A stretch of DNA of 64,000 bases from Chromatocurvus sp046260765 (GCA_046260765.1 JBHEOO010000001.1:1-64000), one strand, 5' to 3'; positions 26,179 through 35,361 are shown, counted from the first letter of the stretch. A program made the numbers and translations. The notes: generated from the letters alone by a model not told the origin.

Positions 26179-26281
26179 ACATCTATTTCATTTATGTGGC
26201 GTCGCTGGCTACACTCATACCATGTTTCGCTCGCGCGCTGACGCAAAGCGATTGGACTGTTCTGGCATGTGAGGAAAACCC

Positions 26282-27880
26282 ATGGCGACTTATCAGGAAA
26301 CGACGGAGGAATTTGCCCGGCTGTGCGCACAGCAGGGCGGTACCTGGAGTAACATCAATCCGGAATATGCGGCGCGCATGCGACTGCAGAATCGATTCCG
26401 CACCGGGCTCGATATCGCCCGTTACACGGCGGGTATCATGCGCGCCGACATGGCGGCCTACGATGCCGATACAGCACAATATACGCAGTCGCTGGGCTGC
26501 TGGCATGGGTTTATCGGCCAGCAAAAGCTGATCGCTATCAAGAAGCACCACGGCACCACCAGCAAACGCTATCTATATCTGTCCGGCTGGATGATTGCTG
26601 CCCTGCGCAGTGAATTCGGCCCGCTGCCGGACCAGTCCATGCATGAAAAGACCACGGTGCCATCACTGATTGAAGAGCTGTATACCTTTCTGCGACAGGC
26701 TGACGCCCGTGAACTCAACCACCTGTTCCGCGAGCTGCAGACGGCACGGGATGGCGGTGATCAGGTAGCTGAGAAGCGCCTTCTGGACGCCATCAATAAT
26801 TTCGAGACCCATGTCGTGCCGATTATTGCCGACATCGACGCGGGCTTTGGCAATGAGGAAGCGACCTATCTGCTCGCGAAGAAGATGATCGAGGCGGGCG
26901 CCTGCGCTATTCAGGTCGAGAACCAGGTGTCTGACGCCAAACAGTGCGGTCACCAGGATGGGAAGGTGACGGTGCCCCACGAGGACTTTCTTTCCAAAAT
27001 CAACGCCATCCGCTATGCGTTTCTGGAACTCGGTGTTCCCGATGGCGTGATCGTGGCGCGGACAGATTCACTGGGCGCGGGCTTGACGCAGAAAATCCCC
27101 GTCTCTCGGGAGCCCGGAGACCTGGCGTCCCAGTACAACGCGTTCCTGGAGACTGAGGAAGTGCAGTCGGCGGATGACGTCAACGAAGGTGACGTGGTGA
27201 TCAAGAAGGATGGCAAGCTGGTGCGTCCGGTGCGCCTGCCAAATGGTCTTTACCGTTTCATGGCTGGAACCGGTGAGGCAAGGGTGATTCTGGATTGCAT
27301 TACCAGTCTGCAAAACGGTGCTGATCTTCTATGGATTGAGACCGAGAAGCCCCACGTCGGGCAGATCGGCGCTATGGTTGACGAGATCCGCCGACAGGTG
27401 CCCGACGCCAAGCTCGTATACAATAACTCTCCATCCTTCAACTGGACACTCAGCTTCCGCCAGCAGGTGTTTGACGCCTGGCAGTCAGAGGGTCGCGACC
27501 TGTCTGCCTACGAGCGCGATGCTCTGATGAAAGCCGATTACGACACGACCGACCTGGCTCAAGAGGCGGATCGCTGGATTCAGGCCTTCCAGTCCGAGGC
27601 GGCGGCCAAGGCCGGAATATTCCATCACCTCATTACGCTGCCGACGTATCACACCGCGGCACTGTCAACGGACAACCTCGCGCGCGGCTATTTCGGTGAA
27701 GAGGGTATGCTGGCTTACGTGGAAGGTGTTCAGCGCAAGGAAATCCGCGAAGGGATCGCCTGCGTCAAGCACCAGGATATGGCGGGGTCGAACATGGGTG
27801 ACGATCACAAGGAGTACTTCTCCGGTGAGCAGGCGCTCAAGGCCGGTGGCAAGGACAACACGATGAACCAGTTCGGTTGA
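26282..27880 (+). CDS. aceA: Isocitrate lyase (long, Pseudomonas-type)
   Basis: Isocitrate lyase splits isocitrate into succinate and glyoxylate, opening the glyoxylate shunt for growth on acetate and fatty acids. At 532 residues it belongs to the long subfamily found in Pseudomonas rather than the roughly 430-residue E. coli type. The active-site loop reads A-K-Q-C-G-H-Q with Cys222 (the classical enzyme has K-K-C-G-H), and metal-binding residues are in IIADIDAGFGNEEA. The ATG at 26282 has GAGGAAA upstream. No malate synthase is adjacent. It fits the fatty-acid activation genes later in the window. Confidence 0.95.
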   Translation: MATYQETTEEFARLCAQQGGTWSNINPEYAARMRLQNRFRTGLDIARYTAGIMRADMAAYDADTAQYTQSLGCWHGFIGQQKLIAIKKHHGTTSKRYLYLSGWMIAALRSEFGPLPDQSMHEKTTVPSLIEELYTFLRQADARELNHLFRELQTARDGGDQVAEKRLLDAINNFETHVVPIIADIDAGFGNEEATYLLAKKMIEAGACAIQVENQVSDAKQCGHQDGKVTVPHEDFLSKINAIRYAFLELGVPDGVIVARTDSLGAGLTQKIPVSREPGDLASQYNAFLETEEVQSADDVNEGDVVIKKDGKLVRPVRLPNGLYRFMAGTGEARVILDCITSLQNGADLLWIETEKPHVGQIGAMVDEIRRQVPDAKLVYNNSPSFNWTLSFRQQVFDAWQSEGRDLSAYERDALMKADYDTTDLAQEADRWIQAFQSEAAAKAGIFHHLITLPTYHTAALSTDNLARGYFGEEGMLAYVEGVQRKEIREGIACVKHQDMAGSNMGDDHKEYFSGEQALKAGGKDNTMNQFG

Positions 27881-27900
27881 TCGTATTTGCAGACGCGGAG

Positions 27901-27939
27901 AAGGGCGGGCGCCAGCGCAATGCTGCCCGCCCTTTTTTT
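27901..27939 (+). terminator. Rho-independent terminator after aceA
   Basis: A 10-bp perfect stem, AAGGGCGGGC (27901-27910) pairing with GCCCGCCCTT (27924-27933), is closed by a 13-base loop and followed by a run of seven T. It is the clearest intrinsic terminator in the window. Confidence 0.92.
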
Positions 27940-27984
27940 GTGCATCGCCTCCTGGGCTTACCTCTTCCTGTCTGGCATGGGGCG

Positions 27985-29223
27985 TCAGTGCGCCGCGTTG
28001 CCGGGCGCCGGCGGTATGTCTCGGAACGGATCGTCGATGTCGGCCGAAGGCTGGGTGAACCACTGCGCGCCATCGTCGGTGACGTGGAAGTGGTCTTCAA
28101 GGCGCACGCCGAAATGGCTGGGTACACAGATCATCGGCTCGTTGCTGAAGCACATGCCCGGCTCCAGCGGCGTGTCGTCGCCGCGTACAAGATAAGGGGC
28201 TTCGTGAATATCAAGGCCAATACCGTGGCCGGTGCGATGCGGCAGTCCCGGCAGCTGGTACTCCGGACCCAGGCCCGCGCCTTCGATAACGCCGCGTGCG
28301 GCGGCGTCGATAGCGCCGCAGGGTTTACCGGGGACCACCGCTGCAAATGCCGCCTGCTGCGCGGCTTTCTCCGTCGCCCAGATCGTCCTTTGCCGCTCTG
28401 TGGGCTCGCCAAAGACATAGCTGCGGGTGATATCGGATATGTAGCCTTCCACCTGACACCCCGTATCGATCAGCACCATGTCGCCATTTTCCAGTGCTTT
28501 CGGTTTTGCGACGCCGTGGGGAAAGGCGCTGTCTGGCCCGAACAGGACAATGCAGAAATAGGAACCCGAGGTGCCCGCAGCGCGGTGCGCCGCGTGGATG
28601 AACTCGGTCACTTCTCTGGTGGTGATGCCAGGACGGAGTATCCGGGCAGTGTGCCGGTGTATCTGCAGCGTAATGTCCTTGGCGCGCTGCATCAGCGCCA
28701 GCTCCGCGGCGCTCTTGCGAGCGCGGCAGCTGCGGGTGATGTTGGTTGCCGCCATCACCCGGGTGTCCGGCAGCGCATGGGAAAGCCCATCCACCAGAAA
28801 GAACGGCGCGGCTTCGTCCACTGCAAGTGTCCCGGGAGGAGGGCCTCCCTCCGAAAGAACCTGCGCAACGAGCAGGTAGGGGTTCTCGTGCTCTTCCCAG
28901 CAATGCACCTCGCCCTCTGTCACCATGAAACCTTTCAGGGTGTTGCGTTCAAAGGCCGGCGCGATGTAATGCAACTCGCCGTCAGCCGTCAGAATCGCGC
29001 CCACGAGACGCTCACTCGGCGGCCAGACCGTGCCCGTGAAGTAACGCAGGTTGGTGCCGGCATTCAGGTACAGCGCCGCAGCACCGATATCGGCCAACAG
29101 CGACTGCGCACGCTCAAGGCGCGTGCGGTACTCACTGTCCGGAATGGGATCGACACCTGCGAGCATGGGTCGGATTGCCTCGAGCTCGGTTGCCGCATCA
29201 CTGCCGCCAACGCCTGTTGTCAT
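27985..29223 (-). CDS. M24-family Xaa-Pro peptidase
   Basis: This is a cytoplasmic metallopeptidase of the pita-bread fold (aminopeptidase P / prolidase group). The 412-residue protein has an N-terminal creatinase-like domain (about 1-170) and a C-terminal catalytic domain with the five metal ligands in order: Asp in M-V-L-I-D-T-G, Asp in Y-I-S-D-I-T-R-S, His in RTGHGIGLDIHE, Glu in F-S-N-E-P-M, and Glu in V-R-L-E-D-H. The ATG at 29223 has GGGAAG at good spacing; the frame is open further upstream but without a ribosome site. It is divergent from the hxlR operon. The substrate is not certain; many relatives cleave X-Pro dipeptides. Confidence 0.9.
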   Translation of the reverse strand: MTTGVGGSDAATELEAIRPMLAGVDPIPDSEYRTRLERAQSLLADIGAAALYLNAGTNLRYFTGTVWPPSERLVGAILTADGELHYIAPAFERNTLKGFMVTEGEVHCWEEHENPYLLVAQVLSEGGPPPGTLAVDEAAPFFLVDGLSHALPDTRVMAATNITRSCRARKSAAELALMQRAKDITLQIHRHTARILRPGITTREVTEFIHAAHRAAGTSGSYFCIVLFGPDSAFPHGVAKPKALENGDMVLIDTGCQVEGYISDITRSYVFGEPTERQRTIWATEKAAQQAAFAAVVPGKPCGAIDAAARGVIEGAGLGPEYQLPGLPHRTGHGIGLDIHEAPYLVRGDDTPLEPGMCFSNEPMICVPSHFGVRLEDHFHVTDDGAQWFTQPSADIDDPFRDIPPAPGNAAH

Positions 29224-29338
29224 GTCGATCTTCCCTCTCTGTCCGCGTATCGTGCGGCGCATGATAACAGGAGTCGTGCAGCGATGGTTTGTCACTCGCG
29301 ACCGCTTGCCTACAGTCATCTATCATCAGAGGAGCCCT

Positions 29339-29860
29339 ATGCGCTGGGATGAAATAGACAGGCAGGTATGCTCGGTTGCAAGGGCACTGTCCGTCGTCGG
29401 TGAGCGCTGGACGCTGCTGATTCTGCGCGATGCCTTTCTCGGTACGCGGCGATTTGACCAGTTTCAGTCCAGTCTCGGCATCACGCGACACCGTCTTTCT
29501 GAACGCCTTAACAAGCTGGTCGAGCAGGGCGTGCTGACGCGGGTGCTGTACAGCGATCGCCCCGTGCGCTACGAGTACCGGCTCACCCGCAAGGGGCTGG
29601 CTCTCTATCCGGTGCTCATGACCCTCGGTCGCTGGGGTGACGAGTGGATGGACCTGGGAGAGGGCACCCCCGTGGACTACGTTCACAATGCCTGCGGCGA
29701 GCGAACCCAGCCGGTTCTCACCTGCAGTCACTGCGGCGAGGTTCTGCGCCCGGAGGGTGTGTCACCGCGTGCTGGCCCCGCGCTGGCACTGCATGCCGCA
29801 CACACCTGCGTTGGGGATGTTAGACTGCCGGCGTTCCCCCTGCTGGAGAAGAACTCATGA
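29339..29860 (+). CDS. HxlR-family winged-helix regulator with C-terminal CxxC
   Basis: The 173-residue protein has the HxlR winged helix in its first 100 residues (CSVARALSVVGERWTLLILR, ITRHRLSERLNKLVEQGVL, YEYRLTRKG). The remainder holds C-G-E-R and T-C-S-H-C-G-E, a small metal- or redox-sensing Cys cluster found in some longer HxlR proteins. The ATG at 29339 has AGAGGAG upstream. It overlaps the aldolase gene by four bases and is divergent from the M24 peptidase gene, so it may control both. Confidence 0.88.
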   Translation: MRWDEIDRQVCSVARALSVVGERWTLLILRDAFLGTRRFDQFQSSLGITRHRLSERLNKLVEQGVLTRVLYSDRPVRYEYRLTRKGLALYPVLMTLGRWGDEWMDLGEGTPVDYVHNACGERTQPVLTCSHCGEVLRPEGVSPRAGPALALHAAHTCVGDVRLPAFPLLEKNS

Positions 29861-30651
29861 ATCAAAAAGCGAATAACATCATCATGAACCGCGATGCCCC
29901 CGACGACATGGCGTCCACCGCCTTTGAGGATGTCGGCGCCGAGCGGCTCAAGCGCAAGCAGCGTCTGGCGGCGGCGCTGCGCATTTTCGGGCGCTTCGGC
30001 TTTGATGAGGGCGTCGCTGGCCATATCACGGTGCGCGACCCGGAGCACAGCGATCATTTCTGGGTCAATCCCATGGGGCGCTCATTCAAGCAGATGCGCG
30101 TATCGGATTTACTCTGCGTGGATCACTCGGGTGGCGTCGTGGAAGGCGAGGGCCTGCTGAATGGCGCTGCCTTCACCATTCATTCGCGAATCCACATGGC
30201 GCATCCACGGGTGACGGCGGCAGCACACTCGCACTCGCTGCACGGCAAGGCGTTTGCCAGCCTGGGCCGCAAGCTCGCGCCCCTGACGCAGGATGCCTGT
30301 GCCTTCTATGAGGATCATGCGCTGCTCGACAGCTTTACCGGCGTGGTGCTTGATCTCGCCGAGGGCGAACGTCTGGCGGCGACGCTGGGTGACAACAAGG
30401 CAATTATTCTGCAGAACCACGGTCTGCTGACGGTTGGCGAATCGGTTGACGAGGCTGCGTGGTGGTTCGTGACCATGGAGCGCAGCTGTCAGGCGCAACT
30501 CCTGGCCGAGGCCGCGGGCACGCCCAAACCCATCCCGCACGAGTTCGCCGTGCAGACGCGGGAGACCGTCGGCTCCGCGCTGGCGGGCTGGTTCAGCTTC
30601 CAGCCTCTGTACGATGTCATTGTCGCCGAGCAGCCGGACCTTCTGGACTGA
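29857..30651 (+). CDS. Class II aldolase/adducin family protein
   Basis: The 264-residue protein belongs to the zinc-dependent class II aldolase/adducin fold (fuculose-phosphate aldolase family). Metal ligands are visible in A-A-H-S-H-S-L-H-G and in the later Q-N-H-G-L-L. The N-terminal part (VAGHITVRDPEHSDHFWVNPMG) is typical of the adducin-like branch, whose members often lack a known aldolase substrate. It has a GGAGAAG ribosome site. It is co-operonic with hxlR and with the amino-acid symporter gene five bases downstream. Confidence 0.88.
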   Translation: MNQKANNIIMNRDAPDDMASTAFEDVGAERLKRKQRLAAALRIFGRFGFDEGVAGHITVRDPEHSDHFWVNPMGRSFKQMRVSDLLCVDHSGGVVEGEGLLNGAAFTIHSRIHMAHPRVTAAAHSHSLHGKAFASLGRKLAPLTQDACAFYEDHALLDSFTGVVLDLAEGERLAATLGDNKAIILQNHGLLTVGESVDEAAWWFVTMERSCQAQLLAEAAGTPKPIPHEFAVQTRETVGSALAGWFSFQPLYDVIVAEQPDLLD

Positions 30652-30655
30652 TCCC

Positions 30656-31888
30656 GTGCCACTGAACCCGATGCGCTGGGGCCTGGTTCCCCAGATACTC
30701 GCGGGCGTCGTTCTCGGCGCCATTCTCGGATTGACCCTGCCGGCGGCCGGAGAGGCGGTCGGCCTCGCCGGGCAGTTGTTTGTCAGCATGCTCAAGGCGG
30801 TGGCGCCGCTGCTGGTCATGCTGCTGGTCATGTCGGCGATCACCAATCGTCATGAGAGCGGCAACGATGGTCGCAAGACCTTCCTGACATTGCTGCTTTA
30901 TCTGGCGGGCACCGTCGGCGCGGCGCTGGTTGCACTGACCCTCAGCTGGACATTCCCCCAGACCCTGGTGCTCGCGGATGCCGCGCAGGGCACGCCGCCG
31001 GCGGCGGTTGGCGATGTGCTGGCCGACGTTCTTTTCAAGCTGGTCGACAATCCGGTGAACGCACTTCTGACCGGGAATTTTCTCGGCTGCCTGACCTGGG
31101 CCGTGCTGCTTGGTGTGAGCTTCCGCTCGGCGCCTCAGGTGTTTCGCGACAATCTGGCAACCCTCGCGGGGGGGGTCGCCGATGTCGTTCGCTATGTGAT
31201 TCGGCTCGCACCCGTGGGCATTTTCGGGCTGGTGGCGTCGACGGTCGCGACCTCCGGCGCCAGCGCGCTGGCGGGCTATGCCAGTGTGGCGCTGCTGCTG
31301 GTCTCCGCGATGCTGGTCATGGCCCTGCTGGTCAACCCGCTGCTGGTTTTCCTGATCACCCGTGAGAACCCTTACCCCATTGTGTTTCGCTGTCTTGAGG
31401 GCTCCGGTATTACCGCGTTCTTTACGCGCAGTTCAGCGGCCAACATTCCAGTAAACCTGACACTCGCGAAATCGCTCGGGATCAGTGAGGAACTGTACAG
31501 CATGACCATCCCCATCGGCGCTACCGTGAATATGGCCGGTGCCGCCATTACCATTACCGTGTTGACGCTGGCTGCCACCAATACCCTGGGCATTGACGTA
31601 TCGTTCGGCGCTGCCCTGGTGCTGTGTGTGGTGTCGGCGCTTGCGGCCTGCGGTGCGAGTGGCGTCCCCTCTGGCAGCCTGCTACTGATCCCGCTGGCCT
31701 GCTCACTGTTCGGGATTCCACTTGACGTGGCGATGCAGGTGGTGGCGGTGGGTTTTGTTATCAGCGTACTGCAGGATTCTGCCGAGACCGCGCTGAACTC
31801 CAGCACGGACGTGGTGTATACCTACGCGATTGACCGAATGTCGCTGCCCGGGTCCCCTGCCGGGAGTATCAGTGAAGAGCGTTCTTGA
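30656..31888 (+). CDS. sstT: Serine/threonine:Na+ symporter SstT
   Basis: This is a dicarboxylate/amino acid:cation symporter family (GltPh-like) inner-membrane carrier. The 410-residue sequence matches SstT: the LFVSMLKAVAPLLVMLLVMS segment, a serine-rich hairpin (ITAFFTRSSAANIPVNL), the T-I-P-I-G-A-T-V-N-M-A-G-A-A motif and a final hairpin with ACGASGVPSGSLLLIPL. The start is uncertain: GTG at 30656 follows the aldolase stop by four bases; an ATG at 30671 is also in frame, and neither has a clear Shine-Dalgarno. Its 3' end overlaps the convergent btuF gene by 20 bases. Confidence 0.9.
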   Translation: MPLNPMRWGLVPQILAGVVLGAILGLTLPAAGEAVGLAGQLFVSMLKAVAPLLVMLLVMSAITNRHESGNDGRKTFLTLLLYLAGTVGAALVALTLSWTFPQTLVLADAAQGTPPAAVGDVLADVLFKLVDNPVNALLTGNFLGCLTWAVLLGVSFRSAPQVFRDNLATLAGGVADVVRYVIRLAPVGIFGLVASTVATSGASALAGYASVALLLVSAMLVMALLVNPLLVFLITRENPYPIVFRCLEGSGITAFFTRSSAANIPVNLTLAKSLGISEELYSMTIPIGATVNMAGAAITITVLTLAATNTLGIDVSFGAALVLCVVSALAACGASGVPSGSLLLIPLACSLFGIPLDVAMQVVAVGFVISVLQDSAETALNSSTDVVYTYAIDRMSLPGSPAGSISEERS

Positions 31889-32864
31889 TCCCGCTGCGTG
31901 GCTGTTTGCCACCGTCCATCCTGGTGAGTCCAGCCTGGTCCGGATGCCTGGCACCGTCGAGCCGCTCGCAAAGCGCGCGCGCGCCGGACAGCAGTCGCGG
32001 GGTGGGGCGTTCAATCAGGTCAGGATTGATGATGTACAGAGCCTCTCTCTCCACGGCGCGCAGACCCGGCAATTCGCGCCATTGTGACAGCCAGGCGTCA
32101 ACGTTCTCGCTGCTGCCACTGGCGACGATCACGTCGGGATTGCGCAGAAGTACGGATTCCCGGCTGATACGCGGTGCCAGGCCTTGCGCGTCCTCGAAGA
32201 TGTTGCGGCCGCCGCAGAGTGCGATGACCTCGCTGATCAGGTGTTCCCCACCGATTGTCTGCAGCGGATCGTGCCATATCTGATAAAAAACCCCGAGCGT
32301 GGTGGCTCCCGCTGATGTTTCCCGCAACGATGCCAGTTCGCGCTCAAATCGTTCCGCGCTTTGTTCCGCCGGTCTGCTTTTTCCTGCCAGCCTGCCGAGC
32401 GCGCGCAGAGAGTACGGTAAGTCAGTCAGAGTGCGTATCTCATCGCTGTATACCGGAATGCCCAGCTCACGCAGACGTCGAACGATGTTATGGCCAGTGC
32501 CAGAACCCCAGGCCAGCACCAGGTCGGGCTGCTGTGCAACGATGGCTTCGATACTCAGGCTGTTGTAGCCACCGATGCGCGGAATTGCACGCGCGGCAGC
32601 CGGGTAGTCACTGTACTCCACAGTGCCGACGAGGGCATCGCCTGCGCCCGCGGCGAACAGATTCTCGGCGAGGTGGGGCGCCAGTGCGACAATCCGCTGC
32701 GCGGGCCCCGGGAGTGCAACGGTAATGCCGTCGCTGCCGGTGGCGCTGACGCTCTGCCCAGCCCCGGGTAGAGCAATAGCGGAGAGGACCGTAAAAAGAC
32801 ATGCCACGCAGGTGAAGCCTGTCGGGATGTCTCTCCGGAGTCTGGCCCGGCGCGGTCGATTCAT
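31869..32864 (-). CDS. btuF: Periplasmic cobalamin-binding protein BtuF
   Basis: BtuF captures vitamin B12 in the periplasm for the BtuCD importer. The 331-residue protein has a signal peptide (hydrophobic FTCVACLFTVLSAIALPGAG) and a two-lobed class III binding fold with BtuF-like blocks: RIVALAPHLAENLFAAGAGD, V-E-Y-S-D-Y-P-A-A-A, A-I-V-A-Q-Q-P-D-L-V-L-A-W. The ATG at 32864 was chosen because it begins the signal peptide. Heme-binding HmuT proteins are related, but the S-D-Y-P block and the riboswitch upstream favour B12. It is the last gene of the cobO-btuC-btuD-btuF operon. Confidence 0.85.
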   Translation of the reverse strand: MNRPRRARLRRDIPTGFTCVACLFTVLSAIALPGAGQSVSATGSDGITVALPGPAQRIVALAPHLAENLFAAGAGDALVGTVEYSDYPAAARAIPRIGGYNSLSIEAIVAQQPDLVLAWGSGTGHNIVRRLRELGIPVYSDEIRTLTDLPYSLRALGRLAGKSRPAEQSAERFERELASLRETSAGATTLGVFYQIWHDPLQTIGGEHLISEVIALCGGRNIFEDAQGLAPRISRESVLLRNPDVIVASGSSENVDAWLSQWRELPGLRAVEREALYIINPDLIERPTPRLLSGARALCERLDGARHPDQAGLTRMDGGKQPRSGIKNALH

Positions 32865-32901
32865 GTATCCGGAATAGTGTGGCGCTGACGATTTGCTTCG
32901 T

Positions 32902-33690
32902 TTACTCGGGAAAGACAAGGGGATAACCTCCGGTGGGGTGTGTGCTGATGCGAAGCGGCGTGCCGTACAGGGACTGAAGAAAGTCCGCTGAGAACACCTC
33001 GGCCGGTGTGCCCAGCGCGACGCTACGGCCCTGGTCTATCACCAGGACGCGGTGACACAGGCTCGACAGCAGGTTGATATCGTGCAGCGCAATCAGCACC
33101 GTGCAGCCGCGCCGCGCCAGCTGTCGCAGCAGGACCACAAGCTGTTGCTGGTGGCGCAGGTCCAGCGCGGCGGTGGGCTCGTCCAGCAGGAGCAGCTTGC
33201 CACTCAGGGATCCCCCGCCAGCGTCCGTCTCCAGCTGACAGAGCACGCGGGCTAACTGCACCCGCTGTTTTTCGCCACCCGATAGCAGGGGGTACAGGCG
33301 GTTGGCGATGTGCTGCGTGTCGCTGGCTTCCAGCGCCCACTCGACCAGCGCCCTGTCGCATTGCCGTCCGGCTGCATGGGGCAGGCGGCCGAGGGCGACG
33401 ACCTCGGATACGGTGAACGGGAAAGTCAGGGATGACGCCTGCGGCAGATAGGCAACGTGCCGTGCCCGCGCGGCATAAGACCAGCTTGCCAGAGGCTGAC
33501 CGCCAAGGACTGCACTGCCATCGAGCAGTTCGGTATCTCCCGCGATGAGGCGCAGAAGCGTTGATTTGCCAGCACCGTTTGGCCCCAGCAGTCCGAGAAT
33601 ATCGCCGGCATCACAGCGTAAGTCGATGCCCTCGAGAACCGGACACGATCCCCATCCCGCGCTGGCATTGTGAAGGTCCAGCGTCGTCAC
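32902..33690 (-). CDS. btuD: Cobalamin ABC transporter ATPase BtuD
   Basis: The 262-residue ATPase has Walker A GPNGAGKST at residues 36-44, the signature L-S-G-G-E-K-Q-R, Walker B LLLLDEPTAALD, and the switch region A-L-H-D-I-N-L. The sequence alone is equally like HmuV heme ATPases; the operon decides for B12. The start is GTG at 33690, whose GTGA overlaps the btuC stop. Confidence 0.85.
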   Translation of the reverse strand: MTTLDLHNASAGWGSCPVLEGIDLRCDAGDILGLLGPNGAGKSTLLRLIAGDTELLDGSAVLGGQPLASWSYAARARHVAYLPQASSLTFPFTVSEVVALGRLPHAAGRQCDRALVEWALEASDTQHIANRLYPLLSGGEKQRVQLARVLCQLETDAGGGSLSGKLLLLDEPTAALDLRHQQQLVVLLRQLARRGCTVLIALHDINLLSSLCHRVLVIDQGRSVALGTPAEVFSADFLQSLYGTPLRISTHPTGGYPLVFPE

Positions 33691-34727
33691 GAGGCTGGCA
33701 GCCCGTACTGGCGCCGCTGGCGCAGCAGTGAAATGAAGAACGGCACGCCGAGCAGTGCCGTGAGGATACCCACCGGCACTTCTGCCGGGGGAGCCAGCAG
33801 TCGCGCCGCGGTATCCGCACACATGAGCAGCAGGGCGCCGGCCAGCGCCGACGCTGGCAGCAGGTAACGGTGGTCAGGTCCGGTCATCAGGCGGATCATA
33901 TGCGGCACGACAAGGCCGACGAAGGCGATGGTCCCCGCGAGCGCCACGGACACACCGACGCCGAGGGCGACCCAGGCCACCAGATGGCGCTTCAGCCGTG
34001 CGACGTCAACGCCCAGATGAGACGCCTCGGACTCCCCGAGCAGAAGCGCATTGAGCGAGGTGGCGTAGCGGGGAAGCACGGCGCCCAGGAGCGCCGTTAC
34101 GCTTAACGCCAGTCCAAGTTCGGGCAGTCGCGCATTGTCGAAACTGCCCATTTTCCACAGGCTGATGCGGCGCAGCATCTGGTTGTCGGCATGAAATTCC
34201 AGCAGGCTGACTGCTGCGCCCGCCAGAGCAGTAATGCCGATACCCGCCAGCAGCATCGTGGCCACGGATGTGCCGGTGCTGTCGGTTGCGAGGCGGTAGA
34301 CCAGCACAACCGCCGCCGCACCGCCGAGGAATGCCCCGACGGACACCAGTCCGAGCATAAGCGCCAGGCTTGCCGGGGCAGCGAGTACCATGACCAGTGC
34401 AGCCCCCAGGCTGGCACCGCCGGTCACACCGATCAGCGACGGGTCTGCCAGCGGATTGCGAAACAGCCCCTGGGTGGCTGCACCGCACAGGGCAAGAATG
34501 GCACCACAGGCGGCAGCCAGCAGTGTTCGCGGCAGTCGGATATGCCCGACAATCAACGCGGCCTGGCTGGAGGGATCTCCGCGCAACAGGTCTGTGAGCG
34601 CGCCCAGTATTTCGCCGGGTGAAAGCGCTACTACGCCAAGCGTCACACCGAGGAGCAGGGCCGGGAGCTGCAGGCCTGTCAATACGGCGATAACCCGTCT
34701 GGACCGGGACGAGCGGTCGCCGCGCAT
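33687..34727 (-). CDS. btuC: Cobalamin ABC transporter permease BtuC (FecCD family)
   Basis: The 346-residue FecCD-family permease has about ten hydrophobic segments, the conserved RLPRTLLAAACGAILALCGA and GLFRNPLADPSLIGVTGGA near the N-terminus, and a late V-G-L-V-V-P-H-M-I-R-L motif. Together with BtuD it forms the importer for vitamin B12. The ATG at 34727 is four bases after the cobO stop. Related HmuU heme permeases share the G-E-S-E-A-S-H-L-G-V-D motif, so the substrate call rests mainly on context. Confidence 0.85.
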   Translation of the reverse strand: MRGDRSSRSRRVIAVLTGLQLPALLLGVTLGVVALSPGEILGALTDLLRGDPSSQAALIVGHIRLPRTLLAAACGAILALCGAATQGLFRNPLADPSLIGVTGGASLGAALVMVLAAPASLALMLGLVSVGAFLGGAAAVVLVYRLATDSTGTSVATMLLAGIGITALAGAAVSLLEFHADNQMLRRISLWKMGSFDNARLPELGLALSVTALLGAVLPRYATSLNALLLGESEASHLGVDVARLKRHLVAWVALGVGVSVALAGTIAFVGLVVPHMIRLMTGPDHRYLLPASALAGALLLMCADTAARLLAPPAEVPVGILTALLGVPFFISLLRQRRQYGLPAS

Positions 34728-34731
34728 GGGG

Positions 34732-35355
34732 TCAGTAGTCCACGCCCTTGCGCGCCTTGATGCCGCTGGCAAAGGCGTGCTTCACGTCGCGAACTTCAGA
34801 TACGGTATCCATGATGTCCTGCAGTGCAGTGCCGCCGCCGCGGCCGGTCACCACGACACTCTGCTCTTTGGGTCGACCGGCGAGGGCGGCGAGCACATCG
34901 GCCTCTGGCAGGTAATCAAAGGCCAGCATGTAGGTCAGTTCATCCAGTACCACGAGATCATAGGCTGGATCGCGCAAGAGCGGCACCGCCTCCGCCCAGG
35001 TACGCTCGGCCGCTGCGATATCACCGCTGCGGTCCTGGGTGTCCCAGGTGAAGCCCGTGCCCATCTGGTAGAAGGTCACATCCGGGCACTTGTCGCGCAG
35101 GTAGAGTTCTTCCCCGGACAACTGCTGCCCCTTGATGAACTGGATGACGCCGACCCGGTGGCCGTAGCCGAGGGCGCGCATGACCATGCCAAAGGCGGAG
35201 CTGGACTTTCCCTTGCCGTTTCCGGTCAGGAGTATGGCGACGCCCCGCTCGGTCTCAGCCGCCTGGATGCTGGCATCCACACTGGCCTTCTGCTTTTCCA
35301 TTGCCTGTCGGTGTTTCGCCTCGCGGCGCTCATCCTGGTTCCTGTCGTCTTCCAT
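34732..35355 (-). CDS. cobO: Cob(I)yrinic acid a,c-diamide adenosyltransferase (CobO/BtuR)
   Basis: This cytoplasmic enzyme transfers the 5'-deoxyadenosyl group of ATP to cob(I)alamin or its precursors, giving adenosylcobalamin. The 207-residue protein has an N-terminal charged helix, the P-loop GNGKGKSS at residues 45-52, and the family motifs G-V-I-Q-F-I-K-G and L-V-V-L-D-E-L-T-Y. The ATG at 35355 has GAGG nine bases upstream, inside a hairpin described separately. It is the first gene of the B12 operon and directly follows the cobalamin riboswitch. Confidence 0.93.
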   Translation of the reverse strand: MEDDRNQDERREAKHRQAMEKQKASVDASIQAAETERGVAILLTGNGKGKSSSAFGMVMRALGYGHRVGVIQFIKGQQLSGEELYLRDKCPDVTFYQMGTGFTWDTQDRSGDIAAAERTWAEAVPLLRDPAYDLVVLDELTYMLAFDYLPEADVLAALAGRPKEQSVVVTGRGGGTALQDIMDTVSEVRDVKHAFASGIKARKGVDY

Positions 35356-35361
35356 GGTATT

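Noticed and set aside
27877..29352. 491-codon frame on the plus strand across the M24 peptidase gene and the aceA terminator
   Set aside because: It would start on the aceA stop codon, run through a strong terminator and lie antisense to a complete metallopeptidase gene.
31869..34727. Heme (HmuTUV) import instead of cobalamin
   Set aside because: The ATPase and permease alone do not decide, but the cobalamin riboswitch, cobO and the BtuF-type S-D-Y-P block favour B12.
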